Assembly (NCBI RefSeq): GCF_001279525.1
Contig: NZ_LGDY01000025.1
Location: 1-64,000, forward strand
From: Nocardia sp. NRRL S-836
GTDB lineage: Bacteria; Actinomycetota; Actinomycetes; Mycobacteriales; Pseudonocardiaceae
DNA length: 64,000 nucleotides
Reading direction: 5' to 3'
Part shown: positions 25,474-34,340 of the stretch, piece after piece
Layout of the letters: each line of letters begins with the position of its first letter
Position numbering within the stretch: position 1 is the first letter of the stretch
Made by a program: the position numbers and the translations under genes
The notes under the pieces: model-generated
The model's input: the letters and a program-made list of their open reading frames with translations, nothing else
What the model was told of the DNA's origin: nothing
The model's database searches: none

Positions 25474-28400
25474 GCCGTGCCGATGGCGAACACGTGGAGC
25501 TGCCGGTCCTTCGCCAGGGTCACGCTCGCGATCGCCTTGCCGTCCGGCGCCTGGAACGGGGTGGTCGCGAAGACGAACGCCGGCCCGGTCCCGCCCCGCA
25601 CCACGTTGCGGTACCTCGGATGCGCCACGACGGTGTTGCCGAAGACCGGCTCGGTGGTGCTGCCGCCGGGCAGCACCCAGTCCCCGAACGACAGGTCGGC
25701 CTCGGCCGTGGTGCCGTCGGTGAACGTGACGGTGGCTGTGCCGCGGTGGTCGCCGTTGCTCGCCGCGCCGACGAACACCAGCCGGGTGGGCCCGCCGGGC
25801 AGCGCGACGGTCTGGCCGTTCGCGGTGACGTTGTCCGTACGGCCGGGCGGGGCGGCGGGCCACGTGAACCGGGTGCCGCCGACCTCGACCTGACCGCCGC
25901 CGGTGAGACCCGCGTCGGCGAGCGCCTGGCGGGAGTGGCTGTTGCCGGCGCCGTCGAGGTTCGCCTGGGACCTGTCGCCGTCGTCGGCGATCCCGGTGTT
26001 GTCGTAGCGGGTGACCAGGCTGCCTTCCGGGGCGACGAGGACGGTGACCGTCGTGGTGACGGTGCGGCGGGCGCCGGTGATGGTCAGCGGGACGTCGTAG
26101 TAGCCCTCGGGTGCGGTCGCGCTCACCTGGAACCGCGCCTGGCCGTCGGCCAGCCGGAACCGGGGCGGGCCGGTGACGGTGATCCCGGCGGGTGGCGTGC
26201 CGGTGACGCTGACCGTCCGGTCGTCGCCGGCCAGCCGGAGCGCGGACACGGTGAGGTCCGCGGTGCCGCCGGGCCGGACGGTGACCATGCTGCCGGCACT
26301 CGCGAGGAAGTCGTGCTCACCGTCGCGATAGGATGGTGGCGCCTCGTCCGCGTCGGTGGCCCAGTCGCGGTCCGGGGTGGTGCGCAGGTCGAAGTCGAGC
26401 ACGCCGCCCGTGCCGACGAGGGTGCGGGGCAGGCCGGTGCGTTCGTGGTCGCGGCCGTCGAGGTCCAGGTCGTGCACGTACATCGCGGTCGCGGAAGCGT
26501 TGGGGGCGTTGATGGTCAGGTCGCGGCCCGGCAGGTCGAGCACGATGCGCGGGAACAGCGGGCTGTGCACGGCGAGGTCGGCGGTACCGGGCGTGGCCGG
26601 GTACAGGCCGAGCGCGGCCCAGACGTACCAGGACGACTGGGCGCCGAGGTCGTCGTTGCCGGGCTCGCCGTCGGGGGTGGGGCTGAACAGGGTGGTCATG
26701 ATCTGCCGGACCACCTGCTGGGTGCGCCACGGGCGCCCGGTGTGGTTGTAGAGCCACGGGATGCCGAACGCCGGTTCGTTGCCGGCCCACATGTACGGCT
26801 CGGACGGGCCGGCGTTGAGCTTGGTGGTGAACGCGTCCAGGCGCGCGGCAGCGGCGTCCCGGCCGCCCATCGCGGTGATCAGACCGGCCGGGTTGTGCGG
26901 CACCATCCAGCTGTACTGCACCGCGTTGCCCTCGTCGAAGCCGTCTTGGCCGAACCCGCCCGCGGCCGGTGGCCACGCCGGGCCGTCGGGGAACCGGCCG
27001 CTGCCGTCACGCGGCTGGACGTGGCGGGTGGCGGGGTTGAACAGGTTCTGCCAGTTCTGGCCGCGTCTCGTGAACTCCGCGGCGGTCGCGCGGTCACCGG
27101 CGGCCCTCGCGAGCTGGGCGATGGCGAAGTCGTCCACCGACCACTCCAGCGTGATCGAGGCGCCGACCCTGGCGTGGTCACCGCGCGCCACGTCGGTGTT
27201 GGGCAGGTAGCCGCGCCGGACGTACTCGGTGATGCCCGGCCGTTCCCGGTACGCGCCGGGGGTGGTGTCGACGCTGGTCGCGCCCTTGACCAGGTAGCGC
27301 AGCGCGGTCGCGAAGTCGAAGTCCCTGGCGCCGTAGGCGTGCAGGTTCGCGATCAGCGGCACCGAGCTGTCGCCGGTCATCTGCCCGGTGTAGTCGTTGG
27401 CCAGCGGCCAGCGCGGCCACCAGCCGCCCTGCACGGCGTCGTTGACGAGCGACTGCGCCATGTCGCTCGCCTCACGCGGCCACAGCATGGCGTGCAACGG
27501 GGCCAGGCTGCGGTAGGTGTCCCAGTCGGAGAAGTTGGCGTACTGGGTGCGACCGGCCGGCAGGGTGTGGACCTCGTCGTCGAAGCCGGGGTAGCGGCCG
27601 TCCACGTCGTTGAACGTGTTGGGGTGCATCAGCGAGTGGTAGAGCGCGGTGTAGAAGGTCTTGAGCTCACCGGTGTCCGTGCCGGCGACGCGGATCTTGC
27701 TCAGCTCGGTGCGCCACCTCGCCCTGGTGTCCGCGCGGACCTGGCCGGCGTCCCAGTGCGGGACCTCCTGCGCCATGTTCCGCTTCGCGCCGTCCACGCC
27801 GACGTACGACAGCGCCACCTTCGCCTTGACCTGGCCCGCCGGGAAGCTCAGGTAGGCGCCCGCTTTCGGCGCCCGCACGCTGGTGCCGCCCGGCGTGACC
27901 GCGGTGCCGTCCCACGTGCCGGTGGCGGTGAACGGGCGGTCGAAGGTGATGGCGTAGTGGACGGTGTAGCTGTTGGGCTTGCCGCAGAAACCACCGGTGC
28001 TCGCCGAGCCGGTGATCGTGGTGTCGTTCTCGACCGTGACCTCGGCCGCGGAGTTGCCCGACAGGCTGGCCCCGCCCTTGACCAGGACGTGGCCGTCGGC
28101 GGGCAGCGTGAACGTCGCGAGCCCCGTGCGGGTGGTCGCGGTGAGCTCGGCCCGGACGTTCGAGTCCTCCAGCGTCACCGCGTAGTAGCCGGGTTCGCCC
28201 TGCTCGCCGGTGTGCCGGTAGTGCTCGGTCCGGTCCCACGGCCGCTCCCCCACCTCGCCGGTGATCGGCAGGATCGGCACGTCACCGAACGCGCTGCAGC
28301 CGACGCTGGCGTGCGTGAGGCTGAAACCCCGGATCCGGTCGTCGTGGTACTGGTAGCCGGCGTAGGAGTCGAGCGTGTCCGGCGAGAACTGCACCATGCC

Positions 28401-28598
28401 GAACGGCACGGCGGGGCCGGGGAAGTTGTTGATCTCACCGACGGCCGCGGCGGCCTTGCCGGTGCCGATGAACGGGTCCACGTACGCGGTCGGATCGGCG
28501 ACCAGCGGCGGGGGCGCCGTCGCCGGTGCGGCCGCCGCGACCACCGGCGCCGCGAGCACGAGCGCGGCCGCCATCACCACCACTCCGCTGCAGCGCAT
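25470..28598 (-). CDS. GH92 alpha-mannosidase, secreted
   Basis: The 1042-residue protein starts at ATG 28598 with a signal peptide ending AAAAPA. The GH92 core begins YVDPFIGTGKA and contains GFSLTHASVGCSAFGDVP, LYHSLMHPNTFNDVDGRYPG, NFSDWDTYRSLAPL, QPRDGSG, and the catalytic-region motif GNDDLGAQSSWYVWAALGLYP. A galactose-binding/NPCBM-like domain with DNTGIADDGD follows from about residue 860. It should remove alpha-linked mannose from glycans outside the cell, calcium-dependently. It forms an operon with the ATP-grasp gene. Confidence 0.93.
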   Translation of the reverse strand: MRCSGVVVMAAALVLAAPVVAAAAPATAPPPLVADPTAYVDPFIGTGKAAAAVGEINNFPGPAVPFGMVQFSPDTLDSYAGYQYHDDRIRGFSLTHASVGCSAFGDVPILPITGEVGERPWDRTEHYRHTGEQGEPGYYAVTLEDSNVRAELTATTRTGLATFTLPADGHVLVKGGASLSGNSAAEVTVENDTTITGSASTGGFCGKPNSYTVHYAITFDRPFTATGTWDGTAVTPGGTSVRAPKAGAYLSFPAGQVKAKVALSYVGVDGAKRNMAQEVPHWDAGQVRADTRARWRTELSKIRVAGTDTGELKTFYTALYHSLMHPNTFNDVDGRYPGFDDEVHTLPAGRTQYANFSDWDTYRSLAPLHAMLWPREASDMAQSLVNDAVQGGWWPRWPLANDYTGQMTGDSSVPLIANLHAYGARDFDFATALRYLVKGATSVDTTPGAYRERPGITEYVRRGYLPNTDVARGDHARVGASITLEWSVDDFAIAQLARAAGDRATAAEFTRRGQNWQNLFNPATRHVQPRDGSGRFPDGPAWPPAAGGFGQDGFDEGNAVQYSWMVPHNPAGLITAMGGRDAAAARLDAFTTKLNAGPSEPYMWAGNEPAFGIPWLYNHTGRPWRTQQVVRQIMTTLFSPTPDGEPGNDDLGAQSSWYVWAALGLYPATPGTADLAVHSPLFPRIVLDLPGRDLTINAPNASATAMYVHDLDLDGRDHERTGLPRTLVGTGGVLDFDLRTTPDRDWATDADEAPPSYRDGEHDFLASAGSMVTVRPGGTADLTVSALRLAGDDRTVSVTGTPPAGITVTGPPRFRLADGQARFQVSATAPEGYYDVPLTITGARRTVTTTVTVLVAPEGSLVTRYDNTGIADDGDRSQANLDGAGNSHSRQALADAGLTGGGQVEVGGTRFTWPAAPPGRTDNVTANGQTVALPGGPTRLVFVGAASNGDHRGTATVTFTDGTTAEADLSFGDWVLPGGSTTEPVFGNTVVAHPRYRNVVRGGTGPAFVFATTPFQAPDGKAIASVTLAKDRQLHVFAIGTA

Positions 28599-28834
28599 GA
28601 TCGGAACGTTCCGCAGACACCGGGCGCTGTCAACGTTGTCCGCGCCGACCTGACCCTTTCCGGACACAGCCGCCCATCCGGTCGTCACCCGGCCGGGTTC
28701 ACCGGGCCCACGCCTGCCGCCGCGGGTAGGTTCGCGGTCGGTCCCTCGATCAAGAAGTGACGCCGGTCACAACAGCGGGACGCTGCCGCCCGGCGCGGAC
28801 AAGTACCGGTGTGACCAAGCCCAAGGAGCGCGCC

Positions 28835-29365
28835 GTGGACGGCACCAGGCCGGACCTCGACGGTGAGGACCCGGCCACCGCCTTCGCCGCGCTCTTCGAC
28901 ACCCATGCCCCGGCCCTGCGCGGCTACCTGGCGGGCCGCGTCGGCATCGACACGGCCGACGACCTGGTCGCGGAGACGTTCCTCGTCGCCCTGCGCAGAC
29001 GGAAGGACTACGACCCGGCCCAGGCCCCGGTGCGCGGCTGGCTGTACGGCATCGCGACCAACCTGCTGCGCAACCACGTGCGCGCGGAAGTGCGCGGGTA
29101 CCGGGCGACCGAACGGCTGCACGCCGAGACCGCGCACGGCCACGACGCGCAGGTCGCCGCTCAGGTCGACGCCCAGCGCCAGCTCGCCCGTGCCCTGGCC
29201 AGGCTGTCCGCGCCGGAGCGTGACCTGGTGCTGCTGACGTCCTGGGCGGGGCTGGACCCGTCCGAGGTCGCGACCGCGCTGAACCTGCCTGCCAGCACGG
29301 TCCGCTCACGCCTGCACCGCGTGCGCGCGAAACTGCAGGCACTGCTCACGGGAGAGACGTCATGA
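28835..29365 (+). CDS. ECF-type RNA polymerase sigma factor
   Basis: The 176-residue protein starts at GTG 28835, six bases after AAGGAG; the in-frame extension upstream is not supported. Region 2 is FAALFDTHAPALRGYLAGRVG through ADDLVAETFLVALRRR, and WLYGIATNLLRNH marks the end of region 2. Region 4 is LDPSEVATALNLPASTVRSRLHRVRAKL. The next gene overlaps by ATGA and is a membrane CU044_5270 protein, a frequent partner, probably an anti-sigma regulator. Confidence 0.92.
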   Translation: MDGTRPDLDGEDPATAFAALFDTHAPALRGYLAGRVGIDTADDLVAETFLVALRRRKDYDPAQAPVRGWLYGIATNLLRNHVRAEVRGYRATERLHAETAHGHDAQVAAQVDAQRQLARALARLSAPERDLVLLTSWAGLDPSEVATALNLPASTVRSRLHRVRAKLQALLTGETS

Positions 29366-30456
29366 CCGATTTGGACGAAGCACTCGACCTGCTGCACCGG
29401 GCGGACAGGACGAGCACCCGGCCGCTCGACGCCGTGCGCGCCAGGGTGGTCGAGGCCGCTGCCACCAACGTGGTCCCGATGCGCCGTCGCCGGCTGGTAC
29501 CGGTGACCGTCGCCGCCGCGGCGGTGGCACTCGTCGTCAGCGGCGTGGTCGTCGTGCGCGCCACCGACGCGCCGTCGCAGGCACCGCCGGTCGCGGCACC
29601 ACCGGTCGCGGCGCCGCCGACCGTCTCGGAACAGCAGGTGGCACTGCTGTCCGCGGCGGAGCTGCTCGACGACGCGGCGAACAACATCAAGACGGCCGAC
29701 CAGCCCGTCGCGCCCGGCCGGTACCGGCTCATCACCGAGCACGGCACGTACGCCCGCGGCATCCTGTTCGGGTCCTCTGTGGACGATCCGCAGCCGCTGA
29801 AGGGAGCCACCTACGCGGTCGAGCTGAAGTACCAGACTTGGATCCCGGCGGACGTGACGCAGGAGTGGCTGAACCGCCGCACGCAGATCGGTGACGCGAA
29901 GTGGCTGGGCGGCAACATCTCTCCGTCGCAGGCGCCGTACCAGCGGCAGGACACCGACTCCGGCGACCGCAGGGGCCGGTGCGGTGACTTCTTCCCGAAG
30001 TCGCAGCCGCGCAAGGTCTGCGGTGACCCGTCCGACTGGGACTCCCCCGCGTTCTACGCCGCACTGCCGCGCGACCCGGCGGCCCTGTACGAGTGGCTGC
30101 GCGCCCACACCAGCCAGCGAGGTTCCACGCCGACGGCGATGTTCGCCACGGCCACCGAGATCCTCAGGGCCGGTCTGATGCCCGCCGACGTGCGCGCCGG
30201 GTGGTACCGGGCGATCGCGCGGATCGACGGCGTCACGGTCTCCCCGCAGAAGGTGACCATGGACGGCCGGACCGGCGTCGGGATCACGCTGGCGGACCGG
30301 CGCGAGCGCATCGAGCTGGTCATCTCCCCCGACACCGGCGAGTTCATCGGTGACCGCTCGCTGACCGGGCCGGAGAGCGACTACCCGTGGCTGCCGGAGG
30401 GCACCGTGCTGAAGTCGACGGCGATCACGACGGAGGTCGTCGACAGCATCGGCTGA
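29362..30456 (+). CDS. CU044_5270 family membrane protein (putative anti-sigma)
   Basis: The 364-residue protein has a cytoplasmic N-terminus of about 40 residues (LDEALDLLHRADRT...), one membrane helix (residues 46-66), a Pro/Ala linker and a large extracellular domain: YRLITEHGTYA, WIPADVTQEWLNRR and FYAALPRDPAALYEWLRAH. This matches the CU044_5270 family, which is regularly paired with ECF sigma factors. Its ATG overlaps the sigma stop codon, so it likely controls that sigma factor from the membrane. A strong hairpin follows. Confidence 0.85.
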   Translation: MTDLDEALDLLHRADRTSTRPLDAVRARVVEAAATNVVPMRRRRLVPVTVAAAAVALVVSGVVVVRATDAPSQAPPVAAPPVAAPPTVSEQQVALLSAAELLDDAANNIKTADQPVAPGRYRLITEHGTYARGILFGSSVDDPQPLKGATYAVELKYQTWIPADVTQEWLNRRTQIGDAKWLGGNISPSQAPYQRQDTDSGDRRGRCGDFFPKSQPRKVCGDPSDWDSPAFYAALPRDPAALYEWLRAHTSQRGSTPTAMFATATEILRAGLMPADVRAGWYRAIARIDGVTVSPQKVTMDGRTGVGITLADRRERIELVISPDTGEFIGDRSLTGPESDYPWLPEGTVLKSTAITTEVVDSIG

Positions 30457-30466
30457 CCACCACGAC

Positions 30467-30504
30467 GACGGCGTGCCGGGGCTCGGGGGTCCCGGCACGC
30501 CGTC
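30467..30504 (+). terminator. Terminator hairpin after the sigma/CU044_5270 pair
   Basis: GACGGCGTGCCGGG and its exact complement form a 14-base stem with a ten-base loop, ten bases after the stop. No U run. Confidence 0.65.
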
Positions 30505-30609
30505 ATCTTGCGGGCGCGTTCGAGGTCGAGCGCGAGGTGCGGCCGGCCGTGCAACTGAGCACGGTCCCGGCTGTTGGCACGACCCGGCGCCGGCTGGAAG
30601 GGTCGCCGC

Positions 30610-32043
30610 ATGAGTGACCGGCAGGCCCGCGTGCTCCGGGCGTTCGAGACGTTCTTCGCACCGGCCTCCCCGCAACCGGAGTCGTGGGTGCTCGACCTGT
30701 TCCAGCGCACCGCCGGCAGCGTGCCCGCGTACCGGAAGTTCCTGGAGGCCAACGGGATCGCGCCGGAGTCGGTGCGGACCCTCGCGGACTTCCAGCGGCT
30801 TCCGTTCACGGACAAGGCCACCTACCACCAGCGCCACCCGCTGCCGGAGCTGTGCCGCGACGGCACCCTGGCGGGCTGCGACCTGGTCGCGGTGTCGTCC
30901 GGGTCGAGCGGGCAGCCGACGATCTGGCCGCGTGCCCTGGAGGACGAGCTGCACGTGGCCCGCCGCTTCGAGCAGGTGCTCGTCGACGGCTTCCACGCCG
31001 GCGAGCGCAGCACGCTGGCGGTGGTGTGCTTCCCGTTGGGCACGTGGGTCGGTGGCCTGTTCACGCAGGCGTGCGTGCGGCACCTCGCGGCGAAGGGCTG
31101 CCCGGTCACGGTGGTGGCGCCCGGCAACAACAAGGCCGAGATCCTGCGCGTGCTGCCCGAGCTGGCGCCGCACTTCGACCAGACGGTGCTGCTGGGCTAT
31201 CCGCCGTTCCTGAAGGACGTCATCGACTCACCCGGCGTCGACTGGCCGTCGTTGCAGGTGAAGCTCGTGCTGGCCGGCGAGGTGTTCAGCGAGCAGTGGC
31301 GTGACCTCGTGGCGGCCCGAGCCGGTATCGCGGACCCGGTGCGCGACATCGCGGCGCTGTACGGAACGGCCGACGCGGGCGTGCTGGGCAACGAGACGGC
31401 GTTGTCGGTGGCCATCCGGCGGTTCCTCGCCCACCGGCCGGACCTCGCCCGCGCGGTGTTCGGCGACGCGCGCCTGCCGACCCTCGTGCAGTACGACCCG
31501 TCGAGCCGGTTCTTCGAGACGTCCGACGGCACGCTGGTGTTCACCGCGGACGGCGGGATTCCGTTGCTGCGCTACCGGATCGGCGACGAGGGCGGCCTTC
31601 TTCCGCACGCCGACCTGCTCGCACTCTGCGCCGAACACGGGTTCACGCCGCCCGACGGACCTCCGCTGCCGTTCGTGTACGTGTTCGGGCGGTCGTTGTT
31701 CACGGTGTCGTTCTTCGGGGCGAACGTGTACCCGGAGAACGTGGCGGTCGGGCTGGAGCAGCCCGGCATCAGCGACACGGTGACCGGCAGGTTCGTGATC
31801 GAGTCGGCCGAGGACGCCGACCGCGACCGGACGCTGCGGCTCACCGTCGAGGTCGCGCCGGAGGCGGTCGCGGACGCCCGTGCGATCGCGGAGTCGGTGC
31901 GGGCGCAGCTGGTGCGGTTGAACAGCGAGTTCGCGCACTACGTGCCGGTGGAACGGCAGCTGCCCGAGGTCGTGCTGCGCCCGGCGGGCGACCCGGAGTA
32001 CTTCCCGGTCGGCGTGAAGCACCGGTACACCCGCCGCTCGTGA
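30610..32043 (+). CDS. Phenylacetate-CoA ligase-like adenylate-forming enzyme
   Basis: The 477-residue protein starts at ATG 30610 after GGAAGG. The PaaK-like AMP-binding core has the P-loop-like SSGSSGQPTIWPR, LYGTADAG at the adenylation A5 position and LRYRIGDEGG at the position of A7. The C-terminal lid region has VYVFGRSLFTVSFFGANVYPENV in place of the usual GR-D/K signature. It would activate a carboxylic acid as acyl-AMP; CoA or carrier-protein transfer is unproven. Its final codons and TGA lie in a 17-base sequence repeated 712 bases downstream. Confidence 0.82.
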   Translation: MSDRQARVLRAFETFFAPASPQPESWVLDLFQRTAGSVPAYRKFLEANGIAPESVRTLADFQRLPFTDKATYHQRHPLPELCRDGTLAGCDLVAVSSGSSGQPTIWPRALEDELHVARRFEQVLVDGFHAGERSTLAVVCFPLGTWVGGLFTQACVRHLAAKGCPVTVVAPGNNKAEILRVLPELAPHFDQTVLLGYPPFLKDVIDSPGVDWPSLQVKLVLAGEVFSEQWRDLVAARAGIADPVRDIAALYGTADAGVLGNETALSVAIRRFLAHRPDLARAVFGDARLPTLVQYDPSSRFFETSDGTLVFTADGGIPLLRYRIGDEGGLLPHADLLALCAEHGFTPPDGPPLPFVYVFGRSLFTVSFFGANVYPENVAVGLEQPGISDTVTGRFVIESAEDADRDRTLRLTVEVAPEAVADARAIAESVRAQLVRLNSEFAHYVPVERQLPEVVLRPAGDPEYFPVGVKHRYTRRS

Positions 32044-32052
32044 CGAAGTGGC
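32036..32052 (+). repeat. 17-base direct repeat, left copy
   Basis: GCTCGTGACGAAGTGGC occurs here, covering the stop codon of the adenylate-forming enzyme gene, and again unchanged at 32748-32764. The two copies bracket one lone gene on the other strand. Confidence 0.8.
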
Positions 32053-32100
32053 TGTTCGCGGGGCGCCGTCGGCAACCTCCCACTTTCAGGTGCTCGCGGT

Positions 32101-32664
32101 CTACGTTGCCTCAGCGGGGCCCTCAGGCCGATAGCGCTCAATGGGCACCCGCTCTGAAAGTGCACCACTCAGCACGCGGCGCGGTTGCCCCGATCCCTTC
32201 CGGTGCCAGTGTCGGCCGTTGGCGTCCAGGAAGTGCAGGCTCAACCCGATCTTCCGGGGCAGGTACAAGTCCGCCGGTCCGCTGTCGGCGGGGCGCCGTA
32301 CGTGCAGCTCGGAGCGAACGGACTCACCCGGTTTCAGCATCCGGAAACCGTCACCTCCGGTACCCACATCCTCCAACTGGACGATCAAGTTGAAGATCGG
32401 CATGTCGCTGTAGTTGGAGATCGTGCCCTCCAACTCGAGCACCATGAGGTTGGCGTTGAGCGGATAGGCCTCGTTGGTGATGGCCGACACGATGAGCCTT
32501 GCCTGCCTGGCGTTTTCGTCGTCTTCCCGCAACAGAGCCGCTTGCTGTTCGGCTCGCCGCAGACGAACTTCCCTGGCCAGCAAGAAAAGCGTGGCGAAGA
32601 ACGCACATCCGCTGAACGTGCCCCCGAGGATGGATCCGAGCGCGTCCAACGTGCTCCAAGACAT
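32101..32664 (-). CDS. Hypothetical membrane-anchored protein (187 aa)
   Basis: ATG 32664 opens a protein with an N-terminal membrane helix (about residues 7-30: LGSILGGTFSGCAFFATLFLL). A short Arg/Glu coil follows, then a beta-rich soluble domain (LMVLELEGTISNYSDMPIFNLIVQLEDVG). Codon use is clearly less G/C-biased than in its neighbours. The gene is on the opposite strand to both neighbours and sits between 17-base direct repeats, which suggests recent insertion. No family is recognised; the layout resembles small single-helix proteins found in accessory islands. Confidence 0.75.
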   Translation of the reverse strand: MSWSTLDALGSILGGTFSGCAFFATLFLLAREVRLRRAEQQAALLREDDENARQARLIVSAITNEAYPLNANLMVLELEGTISNYSDMPIFNLIVQLEDVGTGGDGFRMLKPGESVRSELHVRRPADSGPADLYLPRKIGLSLHFLDANGRHWHRKGSGQPRRVLSGALSERVPIERYRPEGPAEAT

Positions 32665-32747
32665 GTCGGTTGTCCCTGCGATCTCGTGGAGGTGACGAGC
32701 AGACCGTCGCTGGAACAGGCGCGAGCGTTACCGGGGAACCGATGAGC

Positions 32748-32764
32748 GCTCGTGACGAAGTGGC
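32748..32764 (+). repeat. 17-base direct repeat, right copy
   Basis: Exact second copy of GCTCGTGACGAAGTGGC (first copy at 32036-32052), 84 bases upstream of the start of the hypothetical gene and 91 bases before the permease gene. Confidence 0.8.
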
Positions 32765-32854
32765 GATTGCGCTGATCACGATTCGCCAGATCGGCGATTC
32801 CCTCCGAGCCCGCGCTGCCCCACAGTGAGGGGACGGCGACGGAGCGGAGGCGGC

Positions 32855-34195
32855 GTGGAAGAGCAGAAGCTCGCACAGACGTTGCGCGGACGGCACCTCA
32901 GCATGATCGCGATCGCGGGCGTGATCGGTGCCGGGCTGTTCGTCGGCAGCGGCGCGGCGATCAGGCAGGCCGGTCCGGGTGTGCTGCTGTCCTACCTGGT
33001 CGCGGGCGTGCTCGTGGTGCTGGTCATGCGGATGCTCGGCGAGATGTCCGCGGCCACGCCGGAGACCGGGTCGTTCTCCGCCTACGCCGAACGCGCGCTC
33101 GGGCGGAAGGCCGGGTTCGCGATCGGCTGGCTCTACTGGTGGTTCTGGGTCGTGGTGATCGGCATCGAGGCGACCGCGGGCGCGGCGATCACGCACCGGT
33201 GGGTGCCCGGTGTGCCGCAGTGGGTGTGGGCGCTCGTGCTGATGGTGCTGCTGACGCTGACGAACCTCTACTCGGTGCGGTCGTACGGCGAGTTCGAGTT
33301 CTGGTTCGCGTCGATCAAGGTCGCGGCGATCAGCGTGTTCCTGCTCGTCGGCATCGCGGCGATCGCGGGGCTGCTGCCCGGTGTGGCGGCGCCGGGGCTG
33401 AGCAACCTCACCGGGCACGGCGGGTTCCTGCCCAACGGCGGCAGCCCGGTGTTCGCGGCGATGCTCGTGGTGGTGTTCTCCTTCTTCGGCGCGGAGATCG
33501 CGACGATCGCGGCGGGTGAGTCGGCGGACCCGCAGCAGGCGGTGCGCACCGCGGTGAAGTCGGTGGTGTGGCGGATCCTGGTGTTCTACCTGGGGTCGAT
33601 CGCGGTGGTCGTGACGTTGCTGCCGTGGGACGACGCGGGCGTGGCCAAGTCGCCGTACGTGGCGGTGCTGGAACGGATCGGGCTGCCGGGCGCGGCGACG
33701 GTCATGGACGTCGTCGTGCTCACGTCGGTGTTGTCGTGCCTCAACTCCGGGCTCTACACGGCTTCGCGGATGGCCTACTCGCTGTCGCAGCGGGCGGAGG
33801 CGCCGCGGGCGTGGCGGCGGCTCGGGGGCACCGGGGTGCCGAGGACCGCGGTGCTGGTGTCGACGGTCGTCGGGTTCGGCACGGTGGTGCTGAACTACCT
33901 GTGGCCGGACACGGTGTTCCTGTTCCTGGTCAACTCCTCCGGCGCCATCGCGGTGTTCGTGTGGCTGGTCATCGCGTTCTCCCAGCTGCGGTTGCGCAGG
34001 CAGGTGGAGGCGACGGCGCCGGAGCGGCTGACGTTGCGGATGTGGGGCTACCCGTACCTGACGTGGGCGACGATCGGCGGGCTGGTGGTGCTGCTCGCCG
34101 GGATGCTGCTCGACGACGCCGCGCGGCCCCAGCTGCTGCTGAGCCTGGCCGTGGCCGCGGTGGTGGTCGTCGTGGCGGTGATCCGCGACCGGTGA
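32855..34195 (+). CDS. Amino-acid permease (APC family, GabP-like)
   Basis: The 446-residue protein has 12 hydrophobic segments. The APC start is typical: RHLSMIAIAGVIGAGLFVGSG, then GEMSAATPETGSFSAYA and FSFFGAEIATIAAGES. Start GTG 32855 is close behind GGAGG; GTG 32825 is an alternative. It imports an amino acid or GABA-like compound with protons. It is monocistronic. Confidence 0.9.
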   Translation: MEEQKLAQTLRGRHLSMIAIAGVIGAGLFVGSGAAIRQAGPGVLLSYLVAGVLVVLVMRMLGEMSAATPETGSFSAYAERALGRKAGFAIGWLYWWFWVVVIGIEATAGAAITHRWVPGVPQWVWALVLMVLLTLTNLYSVRSYGEFEFWFASIKVAAISVFLLVGIAAIAGLLPGVAAPGLSNLTGHGGFLPNGGSPVFAAMLVVVFSFFGAEIATIAAGESADPQQAVRTAVKSVVWRILVFYLGSIAVVVTLLPWDDAGVAKSPYVAVLERIGLPGAATVMDVVVLTSVLSCLNSGLYTASRMAYSLSQRAEAPRAWRRLGGTGVPRTAVLVSTVVGFGTVVLNYLWPDTVFLFLVNSSGAIAVFVWLVIAFSQLRLRRQVEATAPERLTLRMWGYPYLTWATIGGLVVLLAGMLLDDAARPQLLLSLAVAAVVVVVAVIRDR

Positions 34196-34340
34196 CCTGT
34201 GCGCACCGGACGAATTCGGCTATTTGTGGGACCTGGCGTGACCTATTCGAGTCGGACGGCGATTCGAACACGAAAACAATTGCTCCGACGCCATCGTTGA
34301 AATGCTCGGGGGAGCCTCCGGGCCGTGGCAACATGGCCCG

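Noticed and set aside
25494..28760. 1088-codon open frame on the plus strand
   Set aside because: It is the shadow of the GH92 gene; its composition is an arginine/glycine/valine-rich mirror and no motif is visible.
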